A stretch of DNA of 45,330 nt from a virus. The stretch spans positions 1 through 45,330 of IMG/VR virus record IMGVR_UViG_3300032753_000058; one strand, given 5' to 3'. Below, piece by piece: positions 40,912 to 45,330 of the stretch. The translations under genes were made by a program, and so were the position numbers. The notes beneath the pieces were generated by a model that saw only the letters and a program-made list of their open reading frames with translations, was not told where the DNA came from and did no database searches. Within the stretch, counting starts at the first letter, position 1. Each line of letters starts with the position of its first letter.

Positions 40912-41382
40912 TTAGAATTTTGTAACATGAGCTATAAATTCCTTTATCATTAAATCTCCGGATTTCATTAATTCCTTTCCCGTTACCATATATCCTCCAG
41001 AGGGATCGTTTATGAGTTCAATCGATATTTTTTCAATTGTTAATGCACCCTTTTCTAATTCTTCCTCTATTTTTATTTTATCCCAATCCAGCTTTAATAT
41101 TATATCCTGATTAAGATTTTCAAAATCTTCATTCTCTATTTCCTCTCCATAATATTCTACGCCAAGTTGGATTTCACTAGGACCCTGAATATTCCAAATT
41201 GAAACACCATTAATACCCCAATTTCTATATTCTATTTCAATATCAAAGGTAACTACAATTTTATCTGTAGTAATAGTATTAATTTCTCTACCTTTAAAAC
41301 TAGAGCCATAATAATTAATATCTACTTCTACTTCTACTCGATAGGAAGAGTCTGATTCGTTTAGAGGTGTTAAATGTTTCAT
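40912..41382 (-). CDS. Unknown protein with capsid-targeting-like leader (A)
   Basis: The 156-residue product starts MKHLTPLNESDSS; the LNE-S site matches the [LI]xE rule of T4 prohead protease. The rest is acidic and beta-rich, with alternating strands (VEVEVDINYYGSSF, DKIVVTFDIEIEYRNW) and an acidic helix (EIENEDFENLNQDIILKLDW). No family is recognised. A GATATATA element lies four bases before the ATG. A small, acidic packaged protein comparable in concept to T4 internal proteins is a possible role (inference). Confidence 0.76.
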   Translation of the reverse strand: MKHLTPLNESDSSYRVEVEVDINYYGSSFKGREINTITTDKIVVTFDIEIEYRNWGINGVSIWNIQGPSEIQLGVEYYGEEIENEDFENLNQDIILKLDWDKIKIEEELEKGALTIEKISIELINDPSGGYMVTGKELMKSGDLMIKEFIAHVTKF

Positions 41383-41400
41383 CTATTATATATCAGACCG

Positions 41401-41628
41401 CTATGTTTTGAAACCTAAATTAATTAAGGCTCTTGTTCTAGGAGCGGTTTTTAAGATATAAGGGAAAAGCTTAAATAATTGCTCCCATTCCTTCTTTTTT
41501 GCATTCCTTTTAGGAACCCTTGCATACTTAGATATAGACATCATAGGTTGCCCACATTCCCCACATTTGCTATTTTGTTTATTAGCAATGAGGCAATATG
41601 GACAAAATTGATTCCAATTACTATGCAT
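41401..41628 (-). CDS. Small zinc-ribbon protein
   Basis: The 75-residue protein has CPYC (9-12) and CGEC (22-25), a four-Cys zinc knuckle pair, followed by a basic helix (KYARVPKRNAKKKEWEQLFK) and TAPRTRALINLGF. Basic charge and zinc ribbon suggest nucleic-acid or protein contact. No family is recognised. It lies just downstream of the tRNA cluster. Confidence 0.72.
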   Translation of the reverse strand: MHSNWNQFCPYCLIANKQNSKCGECGQPMMSISKYARVPKRNAKKKEWEQLFKLFPYILKTAPRTRALINLGFKT

Positions 41629-41643
41629 TCTATTAATTTAAAG

Positions 41644-41714
41644 TTCTCAGTAATGGATTCGAACCACTACCTGCAGGGTCAGAGCCTGTCATACTGCCAT
41701 TATACTAACTGAGA
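41644..41714 (-). tRNA. tRNA-Gln (anticodon CTG)
   Basis: On the minus strand a 71-nt cloverleaf folds: acceptor TCTCAGT/ACTGAGA with discriminator A, T8-A9-G10, a D loop with AATGGCA, anticodon stem ACAGG/CCTGC (one mismatch) with loop CTCTGAC (anticodon CTG), and T arm AGTGG-TTCGAAT-CCATT. CCA is not encoded; the host must add it. Confidence 0.8.
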
Positions 41715-41720
41715 ATGTTG

Positions 41721-41792
41721 TAGTCCTACAAGGGATCGAACCTAGATCTTCGGGACCAAAACCCGACGTGATAGCCATTATACTATAGGACT
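41721..41792 (-). tRNA. tRNA-Gln (anticodon TTG)
   Basis: A 72-nt cloverleaf on the minus strand: acceptor AGTCCTA/TAGGACT with discriminator A, T8-A9-G10, anticodon stem TCGGG/CCCGA with loop TTTTGGT (anticodon TTG), T arm CTAGG-TTCGATC-CCTTG. CCA is not encoded. It lies six bases from the neighbouring Gln tRNA and reads the CAA codon, common in an AT-rich genome. Confidence 0.85.
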
Positions 41793-41797
41793 ATTTG

Positions 41798-41871
41798 TAG
41801 CGATAACGAGACTCGAACTCGTAACCTCCGCCTTATGAAAGCGGCACTCTAGCCAGTTGAGCTATATCGCC
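41798..41871 (-). tRNA. tRNA-Met (anticodon CAT)
   Basis: A 74-nt cloverleaf: acceptor GGCGATA/TATCGCT with discriminator A, D arm GCTC/GAGT, anticodon stem CCGCT/GGCGG with loop TTCATAA (anticodon CAT), T arm ACGAG-TTCGAGT-CTCGT. It could be elongator Met or an Ile tRNA whose C34 is modified to lysidine; the sequence alone does not decide. CCA is not encoded. Confidence 0.88.
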
Positions 41872-41876
41872 GTATT

Positions 41877-42470
41877 TTATTCTTCGTCATCTGCCAATCC
41901 CCTCTCTTTTAAATTTTCTTCGTCTTCATCATCCCAAATCTCACCGCTTCCCATATATTCCTCATATGCATCAGTACCCTCTTCATATAAGCCCATTTCA
42001 TCAGCAAACCACATAGCATTATTATCTCCCCATGTTGATGCCCCTTCCAATATTCCGTCTTCATCGAAAAATAGCCAAAGATAATCAAATTTCTCAACGT
42101 TCTCAATTTTATTTAAAATCTCTCTTAACCGATCATTTCTCTCGATTGGATTAAAATGGAATAATCTATCAAATTCCTCTTTTGGTATTTTATTATCCTT
42201 TAAATATTTACTGATAGCAGGATAATCTACAACAGCTTGAAAAACTACATATTCCCTACTATAGTATGGCTCAAATTTATTAGTATCTATTACTTCAATT
42301 TTTCCATCGGGATTTACTCTAACTCCAATGATCGCAATATACTCTACATCCCCTTCAGAGTCTTTGTAATTCCTAATAAATTCAACTACCTCTTTAAAGC
42401 TAGATCCCTCACCAAGAGCACTGTATCCAGTACCTTCTGTAATTAGTTCAAATCGTTTGATATACTTCAT
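41877..42470 (-). CDS. Unknown acidic protein with capsid-targeting-like leader (B)
   Basis: The 197-residue protein starts MKYIKRFELITEGTGYS; ITE-G fits the [LI]xE cleavage rule and the first residues match MKYI of the transglycosylase leader. The body is mixed alpha/beta (VEYIAIIGVRVNPDGKIEVI, YLWLFFDEDGILEGASTWGD) and the last 45 residues are very acidic (IWDDEDEENLKERGLADDEE). No family is recognised. A GAATATATA element lies four bases before the ATG. It ends five bases before the tRNA cluster. Confidence 0.76.
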   Translation of the reverse strand: MKYIKRFELITEGTGYSALGEGSSFKEVVEFIRNYKDSEGDVEYIAIIGVRVNPDGKIEVIDTNKFEPYYSREYVVFQAVVDYPAISKYLKDNKIPKEEFDRLFHFNPIERNDRLREILNKIENVEKFDYLWLFFDEDGILEGASTWGDNNAMWFADEMGLYEEGTDAYEEYMGSGEIWDDEDEENLKERGLADDEE

Positions 42471-42485
42471 TTTCTATATATTCCC

Positions 42486-42938
42486 TTAAGGAACAATAGA
42501 TTCTATCAATTTCTTCAATTCACCATTATCAAACTGCCCCTGGTACTGCTTATTAAAAGCACCCATTATCATTCCCACCTTTTTATTCCTGTTAGTTTCT
42601 CCGGAAAGAGCAGCAGCAAGTATATCAATTTTACCCTTTGCTTCTTCTTCTGACATCCCCTTTGGAAGGTATTCTTCCAGAACATGGAGTTCCGCCGTTT
42701 CGTTAGCTACCAAGTCCAGACGATTACCCTTTTCAAATCCTTCGATTGATTGCTTCCTTGCCTTGATAGAGGCTAGTAATACTTTCAATACAGAAGCGTC
42801 ATCCAGATCAGTAGAACCATTTAACTTTTCCACTTTTGTTATTTCTGCTTTCAGCCCAGATAAAGTGGCCTTCCTTACTTCCTGTTTTGCCTTAAAGGCT
42901 GTAGTAAAATCTTTAAGAATTGTTTGTTTCAGACTCAT
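42486..42938 (-). CDS. yqeY: GatB/YqeY-like protein
   Basis: The 150-residue protein is full-length compared with bacterial YqeY: RKATLSGLKAEITKVEKL, LLASIKARKQSIEGFEKGNR, ETAELHVLEEYLPKGMSEEE and KVGMIMGAFNKQYQGQFDNG. The fold is related to the tRNA-binding tail domain of GatB. Its biochemical role is not settled; association with aminoacyl-tRNA metabolism is supposed. Here it lies among RNA ligase, asparaginyl-tRNA synthetase and tRNA genes, which supports a tRNA-linked role. Confidence 0.88.
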   Translation of the reverse strand: MSLKQTILKDFTTAFKAKQEVRKATLSGLKAEITKVEKLNGSTDLDDASVLKVLLASIKARKQSIEGFEKGNRLDLVANETAELHVLEEYLPKGMSEEEAKGKIDILAAALSGETNRNKKVGMIMGAFNKQYQGQFDNGELKKLIESIVP

Positions 42939-42953
42939 GTTTTCTTATTTAAG

Positions 42954-42961
42954 CAAATATA
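42954..42961 (-). promoter_or_regulatory. Candidate Bacteroidota-type -7 box
   Basis: The minus strand reads TATATTTG (TAnnTTTG), 15 bases before the yqeY-like start, in the 39-base gap after the RNA ligase gene. No clear -33 box is seen. Confidence 0.4.
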
Positions 42962-42977
42962 ATCAATCGTTTCTGAA

Positions 42978-43616
42978 TTAAAAAATCTTGGCTTGTTTTA
43001 TTTCTGCTTCGTACAAATCAATGTATTTAGAACGTAATCTTTCAAACCAATCATTCGTTTTAATCTTACAATAATAGAGATTATCCCCTTTCTTGTTTTT
43101 TATTAGGCCTTTGCAAATAACCCCTTCCGACAACCCATACACATTGGTTTTGATGTCATTGACTAAGTCCATATTAAGATTTCCCTCATATACAATCTTT
43201 GGTATTCCTAAATGTCCAAAATCTTTTACAAATTGTCTTGGCGGAATAAATCCCTTTTTGTATGCGCTTATGTCAAAAAGAATGGTGTCGAAATTATCTG
43301 TACCAAATTCATGTTGACCAAATGCAGAGTTCTTACCAATTAGTTCGGCAAAACAAACAAAAGATGGTATATTTCTATATTCCTTTGATTTGAAAACCTT
43401 TTCCAAACCATCTGCATACTTATTCAAAAATAGATCTATCGCAAATCCAAAATTCTCGGAGCTCCTGTCAATCATTACGCTCCTGGATCCAAACTTATAG
43501 AATCCTCTTTTGTGTGAGTATTCAAACCTGAGGTTGCTCCCATCCAGTTTATCAAATGCGATTATGGGCAAACCCCAATAGTCTCCGTAATACTCAATAC
43601 TGTCATATCCTTTCAT
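42978..43616 (-). CDS. RNA ligase (nucleotidyltransferase family)
   Basis: The 212-residue enzyme has the covalent nucleotidyltransferase motifs: FDKLDGSNLRFEY (motif I, Lys23 as AMP acceptor), FGSRSVMIDR (motif Ia-like Arg), FVCFAELIG (motif III), LSEGVICKGL (motif IV) and YYCKIKTNDW (motif V). The size suggests a minimal Rnl2-type core without a C-terminal domain. It would seal nicks in RNA, for example cleaved tRNAs, as T4 ligases do against host anticodon nucleases. No polynucleotide kinase is visible in this window. It lies six bases after the AsnRS gene. Confidence 0.85.
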   Translation of the reverse strand: MKGYDSIEYYGDYWGLPIIAFDKLDGSNLRFEYSHKRGFYKFGSRSVMIDRSSENFGFAIDLFLNKYADGLEKVFKSKEYRNIPSFVCFAELIGKNSAFGQHEFGTDNFDTILFDISAYKKGFIPPRQFVKDFGHLGIPKIVYEGNLNMDLVNDIKTNVYGLSEGVICKGLIKNKKGDNLYYCKIKTNDWFERLRSKYIDLYEAEIKQAKIF

Positions 43617-43622
43617 ATAGTT

Positions 43623-44816
43623 TTAATAACTTATAGGAAATGGTATAGTATCATGGATCTTACTTGCTTTAGTTATAAACATTAGTAATCTCTCAAAACC
43701 TAAACCAAATCCAGAGTGTTCGACGGAACCCCATTTTCTAGTACTTGTGTACCATTTCATTTTTTCTGGGTCAAGTCCGCCATCTAAAATAGATTTTTCT
43801 AATTTTTCCAATGAGTCTTCTCTTTGAGATCCGCCAATTAATTCACCAACTTCTGGAAAGATGAGGTCAAAGCAATATGCTACTCTTTCATTCTTTTTCA
43901 TATAGAATGGTTTTAGATCTTTTGGGTAATGGGTGATAAAAGTAGGTACCCCAAAATGTTCTACTATTTTCTTTTCCATATCGGAAGAAACGTCATCCCC
44001 CCATTTAATTCCAAAAGTTTCACATACTTCATCATATGTTACTACTTTCCATTTATCTGCAATTAGTTTACTAAGTGTAATCTTAGAGTCGATTAAAAAT
44101 CCCAATTGTTCAAATTCGTACTTAGACCTTTTCATTGTTTCGTCCATTACACCTTTAACAAATGATTCTGCAAAGGCTATAGTTTTTTCTAAATCATAGA
44201 ATGCCATTTCTGGTTCTATCATCCAAAACTCGGACAGATGCTTTTTAGTAGCTGATTTTTCCGCCCGGAAACAAGGGGAAAAGGTATAAATTTGTCCTAG
44301 TGACATCATACCAACTTCGCCATGAAGTTGTCCAGAGACTGTTAGTTTTTCATGGAGCCATTCTGTAGTCACATCAAATGTTTCTCCTGCTCCCTCACAG
44401 TCTGCCGTAGTTATGATCGGAGTGTAGTATTGATAAAAAGCATGTTCGTCAAAATATTTATGTATTGCTTGTGTTAAGTGATGTCTGATTTTCCAAGTGG
44501 CCTGGTATTTTTTTGCCCTGCCTCTTAATTCTGGAATAGTTCTTAAAAAATCATCTGTATGATTTTTGGGTTGGATTGGATAAGTATCATCAGATTCACC
44601 TGTTATTTTGAAATCAGTAGAGAGGAATTCATAAAGACCCTTTGGTGTTTCGGAATCTTTTCCTTTTGCTTCAAACGAAGCCCCTACTTTTAATTCACCA
44701 GCGATAGTACATTTACTATCTTCTATTGTAATTTGATAATCTTTCGATCCATCCGTTACGGAAAGGAACGTAAGTCCTTTCGAACGTCTAATTGATTTAA
44801 TCCAACCTTTTTTCAT
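43623..44816 (-). CDS. asnS: Asparaginyl-tRNA synthetase
   Basis: The 397-residue class IIb synthetase has an N-terminal OB-fold anticodon domain (about 1-75), the catalytic core with TPIITTADCEGAGETFDV, LTVSGQLHGE, motif 2 FRAEKSATKKHLSEFWMIEP (183-202) and motif 3 GFGLGFERLLMF. GETF and the AsnRS-type acidic/His residues separate it from AspRS. E. coli AsnRS has 466 aa, so this is compact. All signature residues I can check are present, so it is probably active. It charges tRNA-Asn; no tRNA-Asn is in the window, so it likely acts on the host tRNA or a phage tRNA elsewhere. Confidence 0.93.
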   Translation of the reverse strand: MKKGWIKSIRRSKGLTFLSVTDGSKDYQITIEDSKCTIAGELKVGASFEAKGKDSETPKGLYEFLSTDFKITGESDDTYPIQPKNHTDDFLRTIPELRGRAKKYQATWKIRHHLTQAIHKYFDEHAFYQYYTPIITTADCEGAGETFDVTTEWLHEKLTVSGQLHGEVGMMSLGQIYTFSPCFRAEKSATKKHLSEFWMIEPEMAFYDLEKTIAFAESFVKGVMDETMKRSKYEFEQLGFLIDSKITLSKLIADKWKVVTYDEVCETFGIKWGDDVSSDMEKKIVEHFGVPTFITHYPKDLKPFYMKKNERVAYCFDLIFPEVGELIGGSQREDSLEKLEKSILDGGLDPEKMKWYTSTRKWGSVEHSGFGLGFERLLMFITKASKIHDTIPFPISY

Positions 44817-45330
44817 AATTTAAAATTTCTAATAATTTATTTATACAAATATTGACATTTAGTTTTACCTCGGAAGCAGTAAATCTTATTACTATCCATC
44901 CTTGAGATTTACTAAATTTATCCCTTCTTTCGTCGATTTTTTTAATCTTATCTAAAGTATGAGTATTACCATCAATTTCCACATCTATTTTTAGATTAGG
45001 AAAAGCAAAATCATACTGATAAATCCCATTTCTATAATTGTATATCCATCCTTCTATTTTTCTAGATTCTAAAGCATTTTTAAATACTTTCTCCGGATAA
45101 CTCATATTAGAACTATGATATTTTATATAAGGTATCATATCTGGATTTTCCATAAAATATTTAATCATACTATCGGAAATCTTTTTCTTAGCTTCATCTG
45201 GCATTTTTCTACCAGTGGAGGTATTTTTTATACGTTCCCTATATTTTTCATCAACTATTGGATTACCATCCTTATCATATTTCCATCTACTTCTTCCCTT
45301 CCAATTTTTTCCATAGGTTGGTGCATTTAT
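44797..45330 (-). CDS. Homing endonuclease with NUMOD3 and DUF559/Vsr-like nuclease, partial
   Basis: The frame stays open to the right edge of the window, so an internal Met at 45204 is not the true start; 177 residues are visible. They include a Lys/Trp-rich segment (GKNWKGRSRWKYDKDGNPIV), a NUMOD3-type DNA-binding motif (STGRKMPDEAKKKISDSM), and a DUF559/Vsr-like nuclease end: YQYDFAFPNLKIDVEIDGNT (acidic E-x-D-G), HTLDKIKKIDERRDKFSKSQ and WIVIRFTASEV. Its 3' end overlaps the AsnRS start by 20 bases, the same insertion style as the other mobile genes here. Confidence 0.82.
   Translation of the reverse strand: MNAPTYGKNWKGRSRWKYDKDGNPIVDEKYRERIKNTSTGRKMPDEAKKKISDSMIKYFMENPDMIPYIKYHSSNMSYPEKVFKNALESRKIEGWIYNYRNGIYQYDFAFPNLKIDVEIDGNTHTLDKIKKIDERRDKFSKSQGWIVIRFTASEVKLNVNICINKLLEILNYEKRLD

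Noticed and set aside
44797-45204. Short 135-aa gene starting at ATG 45204
   Set aside because: The frame is open without a stop to the window edge and contains NUMOD3-like sequence before this Met, so the gene is a longer homing endonuclease cut by the window.
1-45330. CRISPR array, insertion sequences, integrase or attachment sites
   Set aside because: No regularly spaced direct repeats, transposase, integrase or terminal inverted repeats were seen; the mobile elements present are homing endonuclease genes and the split intein.

Overview
The window is a stretch of an AT-rich, strictly lytic-looking myovirus genome with T4-type gene content. By homology of the translated products it encodes the portal (gp20-like, twice), head completion gp4, late sigma gp55, neck gp14, tail terminator gp15, terminase gp16/gp17, tail sheath gp18, tail tube gp19 (twice), baseplate/tail factor gp26, recombination gp46/gp47, UvsX, helicase gp41, dCMP deaminase and a probable dCMP hydroxymethylase. 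Nearly everything is on the minus strand; only two genes (25132-25476 and 39980-40756) are on the plus strand. A-rich leaders without a clear Shine-Dalgarno sequence and candidate TAnnTTTG promoter boxes suggest a Bacteroidota host. This is an inference; the host cannot be read directly.

Layout, left to right (most transcription runs right to left). 1-6659: two portal paralogs, an unknown protein, gp4, a small gp55-like sigma and an 845-aa protein ending in a peptide-motif array. 6748-12346: paired small structural-like proteins, a membrane/coiled-coil protein, a PD-(D/E)XK nuclease, an ECF-type sigma, dCMP deaminase and a small gene with a textbook -1 slippery heptamer. 12408-27054: the morphogenesis block, with a low-complexity protein, a gp26-like protein whose C-terminal half lies in the +1 frame, tail tube x2, sheath, terminase, neck protein fused to a lectin-like domain, tail terminator and a GNAT enzyme. 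27075-35554: recombination and replication, with gp46, gp47, a GIY-YIG homing endonuclease, a gp41 helicase broken by an atypically split intein plus a Vsr-like endonuclease gene, and UvsX. 35690-40756: small unknown genes, an RNase H-like protein, a zinc-ribbon protein, a lytic transglycosylase, the dCMP hydroxymethylase-like enzyme and a plus-strand gene. 40912-45330: two small head-targeted candidates, a zinc-finger protein, three tRNA genes (two Gln, one Met/CAT), a YqeY-like protein, an RNA ligase, asparaginyl-tRNA synthetase and the 3' part of another homing endonuclease gene.

The most notable observations are these. (1) The fractured helicase gene: a 33-residue N-intein and a 124-residue C-intein separated by an EDxHD-type endonuclease gene, restoring a perfect Walker A motif after splicing. 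(2) Four unrelated proteins share an N-terminus M[KR][YH][IL] followed within 16 residues by [LI]xE-[SG], like the T4 capsid-targeting leader and its gp21 protease site, which suggests a set of packaged, possibly injected proteins including a transglycosylase and an acetyltransferase. (3) Two separate candidate programmed frameshifts, one -1 at TTTAAAC followed directly by a stop, and one +1 joining gp26-like and C-terminal domains. (4) Tandem duplication of portal and of tail tube genes. (5) A short GATATATA-like element placed 4-7 bases before several start codons, beside two phage-encoded sigma factors.
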